A stretch of 64,000 nucleotides of DNA from Leptotrichia hofstadii (GCF_007990525.1 NZ_AP019823.1:2170001-2234000); one strand, 5' to 3'; counted from the first letter of the stretch, positions 34,681 through 44,414 are shown. Made by a program: numbers and translations. Notes: a model not told the origin generated them from the letters alone.

Positions 34681-36132
34681 TCAATCTAAACAAACAATCG
34701 GATTTAACTTCTCTTTTTTGCCTAAAATTAATTCCTTTATCAGAAATCCATTCTTTTCAACTTTTATTTTTTCCAAAAAGTTTTCTTGAATTTCAAAATT
34801 TCCAGATTTTTCAATATCCTTCCAATTTACAAAGATATTTTTTTTCTGAAAATTATTTTCCATATTAAAATTTTCAATTTTATTATTTTCACGAATTTCT
34901 TTCAAATACTCCTGACCCTTTTTATTAAAGCCTAAAATTCTTACATAATTTATTTCAAAATCCATCATATCAGCTTTTATATTTAATAAAATATTCAAAA
35001 TAATCCGTTCTACACGTTTATTCGATAAATTTCTAGATTTTGTATTTTTCAAAAATTCTATATATTTTTGCGAATTCAACATTGTTCCGTATATTCTAGC
35101 ATAAATTTCTTCAGTTATATCATATATTTCCATTATTTTTTCTGTCAAAATCTTATATTTTACAATTTTAAAGATTTCTTCCTTTATTTTATCTCCACTA
35201 AATCTGTTATTTATCTTCCATTCCAAACTTTTAAAAATAATGTCAAATGATTTTTCTGGTAAAAATTTCTGAATTTCTTCTAGTTTTAAAAAGATTCTTT
35301 CTTCTGTTTTTACATTTTTCAAACTTTCTAAATCTATTTTTTCCCTAATATTTTGCTTTTTCTCAAAATTATAATTTTTTTTAACAATTTCTTTTGAATT
35401 TTCTACTCCTCTATCTTTTAAAAAACTACATTTTTTTTCAATAATAGAATTTTTTATTTTTTCAAAATCAAATTTTTCTTCAGAAAATTTATCCAAAATC
35501 TTTTCCAGCTCATTTCTCAAAAACGAAGCACTAGCAAACTCTTCCCTATCCTCAGAAACGTTCTCTTCATTATATTCTGAAATTTCTCTTTTTATAATAT
35601 ACGGTTTTATTTTAAGATTGCTATTTTCTATCTCACGCATATATTCCAGAGCCAAAATATTATTTGACTTCACAATTCCATCTAAATTATATTCCTTTAA
35701 TGCCAGTCTTTGAGAAGTGCTGTAACTGTTGCCTTTTTTCATATATTCCATAAGCTTGTCCTTATAATCCTGCCTTTTCTGCAGTTCAAGCACTTTTTGC
35801 AAAACCTCAATATTTTCCTCTTCCGCTCCAAAAACCTGAATATCTATACCCAAATAATCCAAAATTTTTGTTGCCATCCTTGAAAAAATTTCCGCATTCT
35901 GAATTGAATAATAAAGTGGCAACTCCACAACTAAGTCAACTCCGCATCCTAAGCTAGCATGTGTTTTCTCCCACTTATCCAAAAACGAAATTTCTCCCCG
36001 CTGAACAAAATCTCCGCTTATCACTACTACAATCAAGACATCTTCACCAAATATCTCTTTAATTTTCCTGATTTGATACAAATGTCCATTGTGAAATGGA
36101 TTATATTCAGCCACAATTCCTATTTTCAACAA
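34681..36132 (-). CDS. tmcAL: tRNA(Met) cytidine acetate ligase (YlbM family)
   Basis: 483 aa, longer than the roughly 400-aa Bacillus enzyme because of Lys/Glu-rich insertions in the middle. The N-terminal IGIVAEYNPFHNGHLYQI holds the H-x-G-H nucleotidyltransferase motif (14-17), followed by VVVISGDFVQRGE and DLVVELPLYYSIQNAE. TmcAL activates acetate with ATP and installs N4-acetylcytidine at the wobble position of elongator tRNA-Met. The inserts are AT-rich and probably linker. Confidence 0.88.
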   Translation of the reverse strand: MLKIGIVAEYNPFHNGHLYQIRKIKEIFGEDVLIVVVISGDFVQRGEISFLDKWEKTHASLGCGVDLVVELPLYYSIQNAEIFSRMATKILDYLGIDIQVFGAEEENIEVLQKVLELQKRQDYKDKLMEYMKKGNSYSTSQRLALKEYNLDGIVKSNNILALEYMREIENSNLKIKPYIIKREISEYNEENVSEDREEFASASFLRNELEKILDKFSEEKFDFEKIKNSIIEKKCSFLKDRGVENSKEIVKKNYNFEKKQNIREKIDLESLKNVKTEERIFLKLEEIQKFLPEKSFDIIFKSLEWKINNRFSGDKIKEEIFKIVKYKILTEKIMEIYDITEEIYARIYGTMLNSQKYIEFLKNTKSRNLSNKRVERIILNILLNIKADMMDFEINYVRILGFNKKGQEYLKEIRENNKIENFNMENNFQKKNIFVNWKDIEKSGNFEIQENFLEKIKVEKNGFLIKELILGKKEKLNPIVCLD

Positions 36133-36253
36133 TTTTCTCTCCTAAAAACTTTTCTTACATTATATATATTATACCATATATCAAGATGATTTTTATAAGT
36201 TTTTTCAATTTTATTATAAAATTTCTTTAAATTTATACTTTAAAATTCCTCTA

Positions 36254-36282
36254 TTGAAATATCTTATAGAAAATTATATAAT
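36254..36282 (+). promoter_or_regulatory. Promoter of the glutamine amidotransferase gene
   Basis: TTGAAA, 17-bp spacer, TATAAT, about 28 bp before the start codon, with AAAGGAGAA as ribosome binding site. Confidence 0.75.
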
Positions 36283-36309
36283 AAACTCAAAAACTAAAGG
36301 AGAACACCA

Positions 36310-37017
36310 ATGAAAATACACTTTATATTACACGAAGCATTTGAAGCGCCAGGAGCTTATCTTGCTTGGGCAGCACTTTCTGGACACGATATTTCCACAA
36401 CAAAAGTATATCAATATGAAAAGTTGCCTGAAAATACAGATTCATTAGATTTTTTGATAGTGATGGGCGGACCGCAGAGTCCTATTGGAGATAACAGCGA
36501 GTTTCCCTATTTTGATGCAAAAGCTGAAATTGAATTAATTAGAAAGGCTGTAAAGGCAAATAAATTTGTAGTTGGAGTATGTCTTGGCGCTCAATTGCTG
36601 GGAGAAGCATTTGGTGGAAAAACAGAAAAAAGCCCTTTCCGTGAAATAGGAAATTTTCTAATTGAACTGACAAAAGACGGACTGAAAGACGATAAAATAA
36701 AGCATTTTGGAAAACAAGCTACTGTAGGGCATTGGCATAGTGATATGCCAGGATTAACAGATACTGCAAAAGTCTTGGCAGCAAGTAAAGGGTGTCCACG
36801 CCAGATTATAAAATACAGCGAAAAACATTATGGCTTTCAATGTCATCTCGAATTTACAAAAGCTCTAACTGAATTATTAATAGATTCAGATAAAACTCTT
36901 GAGCAGGATAGCCAAACTTTACCTTTTGTTCAATCTTCTCAAACAATACGTAACAATAGCTATGATGAAATGAATAATCTTCTTTATGAATTTTTATATA
37001 AACTTACAAAAAAATAA
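36310..37017 (+). CDS. Class I glutamine amidotransferase-like protein
   Basis: 235 aa. A GATase1 domain with the nucleophile elbow G-V-C-L-G-A-Q (Cys91), and F-Q-C-H-L-E-F supplying His178 and Glu180, so the triad is complete. Stand-alone members resemble GMP synthase glutamine subunits and gamma-glutamyl peptide hydrolases; the acceptor is unknown. It has its own promoter and no obvious partner synthetase nearby. Confidence 0.85.
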   Translation: MKIHFILHEAFEAPGAYLAWAALSGHDISTTKVYQYEKLPENTDSLDFLIVMGGPQSPIGDNSEFPYFDAKAEIELIRKAVKANKFVVGVCLGAQLLGEAFGGKTEKSPFREIGNFLIELTKDGLKDDKIKHFGKQATVGHWHSDMPGLTDTAKVLAASKGCPRQIIKYSEKHYGFQCHLEFTKALTELLIDSDKTLEQDSQTLPFVQSSQTIRNNSYDEMNNLLYEFLYKLTKK

Positions 37018-37072
37018 AATAAAATAAACGTATTGAAATCAGTCAAATTTAGGCTAAAATATTGTTTAAATC

Positions 37073-37100
37073 TTGTTTTTAAAATATTTTAAGATATAAT
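37073..37100 (+). promoter_or_regulatory. Promoter of 2H-phosphoesterase-like gene 1
   Basis: TTGTTT, 16-bp spacer, TATAAT, 45 bp before the start codon. The same -35, spacer length and -10 precede the paralogue (38160-38187). Confidence 0.7.
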
Positions 37101-37144
37101 TGTAGTAAAAGTAATTTGAAACAAAAAATTTAGGAGGTTTTATT

Positions 37145-37798
37145 ATGAAAAAATTATTTTTTTCGATTTTTTTAATGTTTTGTATCAACGTTTTTTCCAA
37201 TGTAAATTATAATGTTTTTGTAATTATGGATAACAATGCAGCTAAAAATGTGGAAAACATTTCAAAAGGGCTTAAAGATGCAGGAATTGAAAGCCTTTAT
37301 TCCAAAGGATATGCAGTCCATCTGACTCTTTACCTTACAGAATATAAGCCTGAAGCACTAAAAACAATAAAGGATACTGTCAATAAGATTGCAAATCGGA
37401 CAAAATCCTTTGATATAGAATTTTACAGATTAAGAAAAACTGGCGGAAACTGGTTTATGCTTGATGCTCAAAACAATGAAGCTATACAACAGCTTGCAGA
37501 TGAAATAACAGTCAGCTTAAACAAATATCGTGCAAAGGACGCAAAAGTTCCCGACTGGGCAAAATCTATTCCTGAAAAAGTAAAATCCTTTAATTTGTAC
37601 GGCTCTCCAAACGTATTTACAAGTTTTGATCCGCACATAACTTTACTTACTCCAGAAGATTCAGCAAAAATAGATGCATTTACTTCAAAATATGATTTTA
37701 AACCTTTCAAATCTAAAGTCATTGGTATAGGAATCGCTCAAGTTGACGATTTGGGGCAAGCAAAAAATATAATTTATTCGGTAAAATTTAAAAAATAA
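37145..37798 (+). CDS. Exported 2H-phosphoesterase-like protein 1
   Basis: 217 aa. Signal peptide 1-18 (MKKLFFSIFLMFCINVFS). The mature protein has two H-x-T motifs, H59-L-T61 (AVHLTLYL) and H164-I-T166 (DPHITLL), the twin catalytic motifs of 2H phosphoesterases (2'-5' RNA ligase/LigT, CPDase family), placed symmetrically as in that fold. These enzymes act on 2',3'-cyclic or 2'-5' phosphodiesters, usually inside cells; an exported version is unusual. It shares about half its residues with the gene at 38236. Ribosome binding site AGGAGG. Confidence 0.75.
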   Translation: MKKLFFSIFLMFCINVFSNVNYNVFVIMDNNAAKNVENISKGLKDAGIESLYSKGYAVHLTLYLTEYKPEALKTIKDTVNKIANRTKSFDIEFYRLRKTGGNWFMLDAQNNEAIQQLADEITVSLNKYRAKDAKVPDWAKSIPEKVKSFNLYGSPNVFTSFDPHITLLTPEDSAKIDAFTSKYDFKPFKSKVIGIGIAQVDDLGQAKNIIYSVKFKK

Positions 37799-37814
37799 AA
37801 AAGGAAAAAATTCT

Positions 37815-38123
37815 ATGAAAAAACTTGAAAATTATGAACAAATACTTAATAAAATAAAAGAAGAAGAATATTTTTTATTATACGTTTCAATGAATAATTG
37901 CAGCGTTTGTCAGGTTGATATGCCAAAAGTTGAGAAAATTGTTAATGAACAAAATTTCCCCGCTTATTATATCAAAGCATCTGAAATTCCTGAAGCTGTT
38001 GGGCAATTAAGTCTATTTTCAGTCCCAGTAGTTATTCTATTTTATAAAGGCAGAGAGATACACAGACAAGCTAAAATTATTGATTTTGACGAATTAAATT
38101 ATAGAATTGAACAGATTATATAA
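37815..38123 (+). CDS. Thioredoxin-like protein
   Basis: 102 aa, no signal peptide. Thioredoxin fold with C-S-V-C active site (about residues 29-32) after FLLYVSMNN, and the cis-Pro region S-V-P-V-V-I-L-F. It lacks the W-C-G-P-C signature of housekeeping thioredoxin, so it is a divergent member. It starts 17 bp after 2H gene 1 and so probably shares its transcript. Confidence 0.85.
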   Translation: MKKLENYEQILNKIKEEEYFLLYVSMNNCSVCQVDMPKVEKIVNEQNFPAYYIKASEIPEAVGQLSLFSVPVVILFYKGREIHRQAKIIDFDELNYRIEQII

Positions 38124-38159
38124 AAAATAATCAAAGCTAACTAAAATATTTATTAAACA

Positions 38160-38187
38160 TTGTTTTTAGATTTTTTTAAGGTATAAT
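38160..38187 (+). promoter_or_regulatory. Promoter of 2H-phosphoesterase-like gene 2
   Basis: TTGTTT, 16-bp spacer, TATAAT: same architecture as the promoter at 37073-37100, so the duplication probably included the promoter. Confidence 0.7.
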
Positions 38188-38235
38188 GATAATAAATAAA
38201 AGTAATCTAAAATAGAAATTCCAGGAGGCTTTATT

Positions 38236-39036
38236 ATGATAAAAAAAATATTTTTTTTAGCTTTCATACTACTTTGTTTTAATATTTTTTCCAATGCCGA
38301 TTACAGTACTTCTAATGACGAGGCTAACGTTTCTGCTTCAGATCAAAATTTTAATAATCTAGACATTGGTTCAGTATTCTTAATTATTATTGTAGGAGCA
38401 ATCTTATTTGAATATTTTGGTTCCAATTCCAGTTCAAATGAAAATTATAACGTTTTCATAATTATGGATAATCGTGCAACTAAAAATATTAAAAATATTT
38501 CAAAAAAATTAGAGGAAAATGCAATTGAAAACCTTTATACACAAGGATATGTTATACATGTAACATTATATCTTACAAAATATGAAAAAAATTCTCTATA
38601 TAAAATCAAGGAAACTGTCGAGAAAATTGCAAGCCAGACAAAATCGTTTGATATGGAATTTTACAAGTTAGAAAAAACAGAAAGAAAAACGCTTGCAGTT
38701 TATGCCAAAAATAATCAAAATATTCAGCAGCTTGCAGATGAAATTACAGTCAACCTAACTAAATACCGTAAGAAAGACATAAAAACGCCTGAGTGGGTAA
38801 AATACTTTCCTGAAAAAGAAAAATTGTTCAATTTATATGGCTCTCCGGATGTGTTTATAAACTTTAATCCGCATGTAACCTTGCTTACTCAGGAAAATTC
38901 ATCCAAAATAAATTCATTTATCTCAAATTATACTTTTACTCCCTTCAAAACTAAAGCAATTAGTATAGGAATTGGTAAGGCAAATAACTCAGGGCATACA
39001 AAAGAGATAATTTATTCACAAAGTTTAACCGGCTAA
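38236..39036 (+). CDS. Exported/membrane 2H-phosphoesterase-like protein 2
   Basis: 266 aa. Signal peptide (1-20), then an insert absent from the paralogue that contains an extra membrane helix (about 46-61), then the 2H domain with H108-V-T110 and H213-V-T215. Both catalytic motifs are kept. It would therefore be tethered, while its paralogue at 37145 could be released into the periplasm. Ribosome binding site AGGAGG. Confidence 0.75.
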   Translation: MIKKIFFLAFILLCFNIFSNADYSTSNDEANVSASDQNFNNLDIGSVFLIIIVGAILFEYFGSNSSSNENYNVFIIMDNRATKNIKNISKKLEENAIENLYTQGYVIHVTLYLTKYEKNSLYKIKETVEKIASQTKSFDMEFYKLEKTERKTLAVYAKNNQNIQQLADEITVNLTKYRKKDIKTPEWVKYFPEKEKLFNLYGSPDVFINFNPHVTLLTQENSSKINSFISNYTFTPFKTKAISIGIGKANNSGHTKEIIYSQSLTG

Positions 39037-39123
39037 TTGAAATATGCTCAAACTCCTTTTTTACATAAAATTTAATGTAAGTTACCGAATAAAAGAGCTG
39101 GAAAAATAATTAAAATAAATCAA

Positions 39124-39171
39124 AAGGGAATCATTTCTAACTTTTAACAAAAAACTAGAACCAATTCCCTT
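39124..39171 (-). terminator. Terminator of pflA
   Basis: AAGGGAAT and ATTCCCTT pair around a long loop, with a T-rich tail on the minus strand, just beyond the pflA stop. Confidence 0.65.
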
Positions 39172-39175
39172 AATT

Positions 39176-39910
39176 TTATTTACCTAGTAATTTTAACCCA
39201 TAAGATCTAAAAATTCCTTCAGCTTTTTCAACTAATTCTCTCGTTGGTGTTGGAGTGTCTTTCAGTTTATATTCTTTCCCAACTTTTTCCCATTTATACT
39301 GCCCCATTTGGTGAAATGGCAAAACATCTACTCTTTCCACATTCTTTAACTGGGAAGTAAACTTTGCCCACTCATGTAAATCATTTTCATCATCAGAATA
39401 TCCAGGAACTAACACATATCTTAGCCAAGTCGGCTTATTAATCTCATTCAAATATTTTGCAAATTTTAATGTATTATCAAGCTCCACTGAAGTCAATATT
39501 TTATATTTTTCAGGATTTATGTGCTTAATATCAAGCAGAACCATATCAACAAGCTCAAGCACCTGTTTTGCCTTATCAGAGAAAATATATCCGGATGTAT
39601 CAAGTGCCGTTTGAATCCCATTTTCACGACAAAGCTTAAACAGCTCCATCAAAAATTCAGGCTGCATTAAAGGTTCTCCTCCAGAAACTGTAACTCCTCC
39701 AGTCTTTATAAATCCTTTTACTTTCAAAATCTCCTTCATAACTTCCTGTGCAGTCATTACCATTTTTTTATCTTTAATTTCCCAAGTATCAACATTATGG
39801 CAATACAGACATCTAAGCGGACACCCCTGTAAAAATAGCACAAATCTAATTCCTGGCCCATCTTTAGTCCCAAATGATTCAAACGAATGTATATACCCTT
39901 TCACTTCCAT
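39176..39910 (-). CDS. pflA: Pyruvate formate-lyase activating enzyme
   Basis: 244 aa from MEVKGYIHS. Radical SAM enzyme that installs the glycyl radical on PflB. The 4Fe-4S motif C-P-L-R-C-L-Y-C (C-x3-C-x2-C) follows FGTKDGPGIRFVLFLQG; SGGEP and the LLDIKH stretch are also typical. The start at 39910 is favoured over the ATG at 39940 because homologues begin here and the extra ten residues are only Lys/Arg-rich. Lies downstream of pflB, separated by the MITE-like element D. Confidence 0.93.
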   Translation of the reverse strand: MEVKGYIHSFESFGTKDGPGIRFVLFLQGCPLRCLYCHNVDTWEIKDKKMVMTAQEVMKEILKVKGFIKTGGVTVSGGEPLMQPEFLMELFKLCRENGIQTALDTSGYIFSDKAKQVLELVDMVLLDIKHINPEKYKILTSVELDNTLKFAKYLNEINKPTWLRYVLVPGYSDDENDLHEWAKFTSQLKNVERVDVLPFHQMGQYKWEKVGKEYKLKDTPTPTRELVEKAEGIFRSYGLKLLGK

Positions 39911-39967
39911 ATCAATTTCTCTCTTTCTTTTTTTATTCAATAAATTATTCGATAACTTAAACTTTAT

Positions 39968-40330
39968 TTTATACTAAACCTCGTTTAAAAATGAGAATAA
40001 ATTTTTATAATAGGATTCTCCAATAGCTAATTCATAACTATTCAATTTTTTTATTTTTCATTTTCGTAGGATTGCTCATTGCCGCAAATCCTACAACCTA
40101 TGGCTAGTCTACGACATTTTCCTGCACTGACAAAAAACTCGCTATGCTCAAACAGTTTTGCCAGCACAGAAAAATGCTCCGACGGATTAGTTCGTGTTAG
40201 ATTCTATTTAAAAAACGAAAATTATATCTTAAATTATTTGAAAATACTAGATTTATATCCTTTATTAGAAAAATTTATAATAAATTCGTTATTTAAATGG
40301 GTTTTAGTATTAAACGGAGTTTAGTATAAA
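39968..40330. repeat. MITE-like element D, copy 2, containing hairpin unit A
   Basis: 363 bp with perfect 12-bp terminal inverted repeats TTTATACTAAAC (39968-39979) and GTTTAGTATAAA (40319-40330). Internal flanks match the 14730-15123 copy in opposite orientation. The core has the compact hairpin GTAGGATT-loop-AATCCTAC (40066-40094) and a larger hairpin whose arms (CATTTTCCTGCACTGACAAA and its partner) differ from those in the other copy but still pair. It is inserted between pflB and pflA. Confidence 0.8.
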
Positions 40331-40339
40331 TTATCATAT

Positions 40340-40392
40340 AATAGAAAAGAATGCCGCATAACTCATATTTTATGAAACTATGCGACATTTCT
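40340..40392 (-). terminator. Terminator-like hairpin after pflB
   Basis: GTCGCATAGTTTCAT and ATGAGTTATGCGGC pair (with G-U), followed by a T-rich tail on the minus strand. pflA would then need read-through or its own promoter. Confidence 0.7.
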
Positions 40393-40444
40393 CATATTAG
40401 TTGAAAATTATCGGTTAATTTTCAGATTTTTTATCAATTTTAAA

Positions 40445-42676
40445 TTACATTTTATTTGATATTGTTCTGTTAATTACATCTAATTGTTGTTCTTTAGTCA
40501 ATTTAACGAAGTTTACTGCATATCCAGAAACTCTGATTGTTAATTGAGGATAATTTTCAGGATGTTCCATTGCATCTTCCAACAATTCTCTTCCGAATAC
40601 GTTTACATTCAAGTGATGTCCTGTTTGATTGAAATATCCATCCATTAATCCAACTAGGTTAGTTTGTTTTTCATTTGAATTTTTACCTAATGTTTCTGGT
40701 GTAATTGCGAATGTGTAAGAAATTCCATCGTTTGCATCTTCAAATGGGATTTTGGCTACTGACGCAAGTGAAGCAACAGCTCCTCTTGTATCTCTTCCAT
40801 GCATAGGGTTTGCTCCTGGTCCAAATGGTGCTCCAGCTCTTCTTCCATCAGGAGTATTTCCTGTTTTCTTACCATATACTACGTTTGAAGTAATTGTTAA
40901 TACAGATTGTGTAGGAGTTGCATCTCTGTACATTTTATGAGTTCTTAATTTGTTCATAAATCTTCTTGTAATGTCTACTGCAAACTGATCTGTCGCATCG
41001 TCATTATTTCCGAATGGAACATAATCTTTTTCATTGATATAATCAACTGCATCCCCTTCTTCATCTCTTACAACTTTTACTTTACCATATTTAATAGCTG
41101 CCAATGAATCTGCAATAATTGATAATCCTGCAATTCCAAATGCTTCTGTTCTTCTGATATGAACATCATGCAATGCCATTTCTAATGCTTCATAAGAATA
41201 TTTATCATGCATATAGTGAATAATATTCAATGATTTAACATAAGTTGAAGCTAACCAGTCTAATACTTTATCAAGTTTTTCCCATACTTCATCAAATTCA
41301 AGATATTCGCTCTTAATTGGCTCAAATTGTCCTTCTGGAGTTACTTGTATTTTTAATTTTTCATCTTTTCCACCATTAATTGCATATAATAATGCTTTTG
41401 GCAAGTTTACTCTTGCTCCAAAGAATTGCATTTGGTGTCCGATAGTCATTGGAGATACGCAGCATGCGATTCCATAGTCATTACCAAATTGTGGTCTCAT
41501 AATATCGTCATTTTCATATTGTACTGATGATGTATCAATTGATACTTTAGCACAGAATTTTTTCCAAGTTTCAGGTAATTGTTCACTCCATAAAACTGTT
41601 AAGTTTGGTTCAGGCGAAGTTCCCATGTTGTACAATGTATGTAAAATTCTGAATGAGTTCTTAGTAACTAATGATCTTCCATCTTCTCCGATACCACCGA
41701 TTGATTCAGTTACCCAAACTGGATCTCCTGAGAATAATGCATCGTATTCAGGTGTTCTTAAGAATCTGATTATTCTTAATTTCATAACAAAGTGATCCAT
41801 TATTTCCTGAGCTTCTTTTTCAGTCAAAGTTCCTTCTTGCAAATCCCTTTCCAAGAAAATATCTAGGAATGTAGAAGTTCTTCCAATACTCATTGCAGCT
41901 CCATTTTGATCTTTTGTAGCGGCTAAGTATGCAAAGTATAACCATTGTACTGCTTCTTTACCATTAGTTGCAGGTTGTGAAATATCAAACCCATAAGCTT
42001 CAGCCATTCTTTTTAATGCATGTAATGCTTTAATTTGTTCAAAAATTTCTTCTCTAAGTCTTATTACATCTTCTGTCATTTCAGCAGGATCCATATTTTT
42101 CAATTGATCTTGTCTGTCAGCAATCAGTCTGTCCACTCCATAAAGTGCAACTCTTCTGTAATCTCCAATAATTCTTCCACGTCCGTAAGCATCAGGAAGT
42201 CCAGTTATAATACCAGTTTTTCTTGCTTTTCTGATTTGATCAGTGTATGCTGAGAAAACCCCATCATTATGAGTTTTTCTATATTTAGTAAAAATTTCTT
42301 CTGTTTCAGGATCTAATTTGTACCCAAATGCTTCCAAACTGTTTTTTACCATTCTCAATCCACCATTTGGGAAAATTGCTCTTTTTAAAGGAGCGTCAGT
42401 TTGCAATCCTACGATTTGTTCCAAATCCTTATTGATGTATCCTGCTCCATAAGCGTCAATTTGTGAAGGTATTTTAGTTTCTGCATCATAAATACCTTTT
42501 TCCCTTTCTACCTTGAATTTTTCTGAAAGACTTTTCCACAATTCAGTAGTAGCTTCTGTTGGTCCTTCCAAAAAGCTGTCATCTCCCAAGTACTCAGTGT
42601 AATTTAATCTGATAAATTCTGTAACATCAATGTTGTTTTGCCAGTTTCCTTCTTTAAATCCTCTCCATGCATTCAT
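40445..42676 (-). CDS. pflB: Formate C-acetyltransferase (pyruvate formate-lyase)
   Basis: 743 aa, normal length. Converts pyruvate and CoA to acetyl-CoA and formate by a glycyl radical. The active-site pair C-C is in GIACCVSPM, and the C-terminal R-V-S-G-Y-A holds the radical glycine. N-terminal [10 protein letters not shown] matches the family start. Oxygen-sensitive and central to mixed-acid fermentation. Ribosome binding site AAAGGATG. Confidence 0.97.
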   Translation of the reverse strand: MNAWRGFKEGNWQNNIDVTEFIRLNYTEYLGDDSFLEGPTEATTELWKSLSEKFKVEREKGIYDAETKIPSQIDAYGAGYINKDLEQIVGLQTDAPLKRAIFPNGGLRMVKNSLEAFGYKLDPETEEIFTKYRKTHNDGVFSAYTDQIRKARKTGIITGLPDAYGRGRIIGDYRRVALYGVDRLIADRQDQLKNMDPAEMTEDVIRLREEIFEQIKALHALKRMAEAYGFDISQPATNGKEAVQWLYFAYLAATKDQNGAAMSIGRTSTFLDIFLERDLQEGTLTEKEAQEIMDHFVMKLRIIRFLRTPEYDALFSGDPVWVTESIGGIGEDGRSLVTKNSFRILHTLYNMGTSPEPNLTVLWSEQLPETWKKFCAKVSIDTSSVQYENDDIMRPQFGNDYGIACCVSPMTIGHQMQFFGARVNLPKALLYAINGGKDEKLKIQVTPEGQFEPIKSEYLEFDEVWEKLDKVLDWLASTYVKSLNIIHYMHDKYSYEALEMALHDVHIRRTEAFGIAGLSIIADSLAAIKYGKVKVVRDEEGDAVDYINEKDYVPFGNNDDATDQFAVDITRRFMNKLRTHKMYRDATPTQSVLTITSNVVYGKKTGNTPDGRRAGAPFGPGANPMHGRDTRGAVASLASVAKIPFEDANDGISYTFAITPETLGKNSNEKQTNLVGLMDGYFNQTGHHLNVNVFGRELLEDAMEHPENYPQLTIRVSGYAVNFVKLTKEQQLDVINRTISNKM

Positions 42677-42760
42677 TATTTAACAACACATCCTTTCAAT
42701 TTTTTTTATTTACTTACTTTGTTTTGTAATCGTTATAATATTGTTCTCACTCTATATGTT

Positions 42761-42789
42761 ATTATACCTCAAAAAATTTTCAAAAGCAA
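42761..42789 (-). promoter_or_regulatory. Promoter of pflB
   Basis: Minus strand: TTGCTT (42789-42784), 17-bp spacer, TATAAT (42766-42761), leaving an 85-nt leader. Confidence 0.65.
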
Positions 42790-42965
42790 ACATATTTTAT
42801 AAAAATTTTTAATATTTTTTTTCAAACAAAAATCTATAAAACTTCTGATAAATAGTGAAAAAAATAACTTGTTATATTCAGAGGGTTTATAATATTTTTT
42901 TATATTTTGTTTTATAAACATAAACAACCTCTTTAATTTTATTTTTTATAAAAATTATATATATT

Positions 42966-44399
42966 TTAACGTTTTGTTTTTTTAGGAAATATTTTTCGTT
43001 CTTTTTTTAATTCCAGATATTTTATCATTGCTGTTCTCAAGTATATCATCTGTACCAAGAAATTTGCTCTGTTTTTCAAGGCTCCTCTCTCCTTCTCCAC
43101 TTCAAAATGATATATTGGGGTATCTGAAAAATTTTTTATCACATTTATAAATTTTGAACTAGAAATCAGTAAAATTTGTTCATATCGTCCATTCCTTCTT
43201 GTCAGAAGCTTTTTAAAATTTTTGAGATGTTCTGCTTTTAATATTATCAGAAAATTAAATATTTTTTTGATTCTTCCAAACGCTTTCATAATTTCATCCT
43301 CTTCCAGGTCAAATATTATAAGTGTTGGAATTTTTGGAACTTTATCCACATGAACATATTTTTTTATAATCTGTTTTCCAAAAAGATTTTCATCTTCAAA
43401 ATTTATTGATGTTTCGGCAATATCATAAACCTTTATTTTACCTTCCTGCCTGAATTTTTCCATTTTCAACTTTTCCATCCCTGCAGGTTTTACGTTCTTT
43501 TCAATCAGCAGCTGGTCATTTATAGCAGTTATTAGATTGTCTACATTTTTTCTTTTTTTGTGCAGCTTTTTATAAAATATTGTTACAAGTTTTGAGCTTA
43601 CTTCCACCTTTCCTTTTTTAAAAATTTTATCCATCATTGTAAAAAATTCTTCATTTTCATTATTTTTCTTTACATTGTATCTGCTTTTTATTTCTTCGTT
43701 CCTTACATTCAAAAGAAAGTAGGTAAGCATTGCATATTTTTCATTTACTGAGACTATATCCGTAAATTTCTCTATGTATGAAAAAATTATTTTTTTTATA
43801 TATCTTATATTTTTTATTCCCAGCACCTCTTCAGCAATTTTAAAATAAAGATTCTCCTGATAGGTGCTTTTTCCTAGATGGTTCCTTTCAGTCCTTCTGG
43901 ACAGCATTTCCCTCAGATAGCTTTCCTTCAGCTCCTTAAAATCATATCCTCTTTCTTCAAATAGCCTTTCTATATTTCTTGATTTTTCATATTCAGAATA
44001 CTTTATCCCAAATATTTTCAGCACCTGCCTTAAATCATTTTGTATATTTCTGTTGTTTTCCTGAATTCTTCTTATGTTCTTATTGAACTTGTAAATATTC
44101 AGTTTTTCGTTTCCAAAGAGCAGAATCAGCGTAATAAGTTCCCTACGGAACGTCATTTTCATATTTATTTCCCTGTCTTCTATCCTGAACATGTCCTCAT
44201 TATATTTCCCAAAGTAGAAGAGATGATTTTTATCCTTGTGTATTATGTCGTTGTTGTTTTCAAGCAAAAAATTATTTAAGTTGTCAAGCGTGTAATCCAA
44301 ATTTTTAAAGCTGTATTTTTCTTCGATATGTTTTCTGTCAGCAATTTTAAAATTTAATATTTCACGTAACAAATCGCTTTCATTAAAATCAATTTTCAC
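42966..44399 (-). CDS. Unrecognised 477-aa protein, possible helix-turn-helix regulator
   Basis: No family recognised with confidence. The first 60 residues (LLREILNFKIADRKHIEEKYSF...LDNLNNFLLENN) resemble a winged helix as in Mga/BglG-type regulators. The middle (about 80-320) is all-helical and charged, PRD-like in character but without clear regulatory histidines. The end (about 350-430) has an alternating strand/helix pattern (PTLIIFDLEEDEIMKAF, NFLIILKAEHLKNF, QILLISSSKFINVI) like an EIIB or receiver fold. No membrane segment. Long, intact and isolated, with a nested palindrome just upstream of its start. Confidence 0.55.
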   Translation of the reverse strand: MKIDFNESDLLREILNFKIADRKHIEEKYSFKNLDYTLDNLNNFLLENNNDIIHKDKNHLFYFGKYNEDMFRIEDREINMKMTFRRELITLILLFGNEKLNIYKFNKNIRRIQENNRNIQNDLRQVLKIFGIKYSEYEKSRNIERLFEERGYDFKELKESYLREMLSRRTERNHLGKSTYQENLYFKIAEEVLGIKNIRYIKKIIFSYIEKFTDIVSVNEKYAMLTYFLLNVRNEEIKSRYNVKKNNENEEFFTMMDKIFKKGKVEVSSKLVTIFYKKLHKKRKNVDNLITAINDQLLIEKNVKPAGMEKLKMEKFRQEGKIKVYDIAETSINFEDENLFGKQIIKKYVHVDKVPKIPTLIIFDLEEDEIMKAFGRIKKIFNFLIILKAEHLKNFKKLLTRRNGRYEQILLISSSKFINVIKNFSDTPIYHFEVEKERGALKNRANFLVQMIYLRTAMIKYLELKKERKIFPKKTKR

Positions 44400-44414
44400 T
44401 ACCTATTTTCACCC

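Noticed and set aside
36310-37017. GMP synthase (guaA) glutaminase
   Set aside because: Only the amidotransferase domain is present, with no ATP-pyrophosphatase domain or adjacent partner gene.
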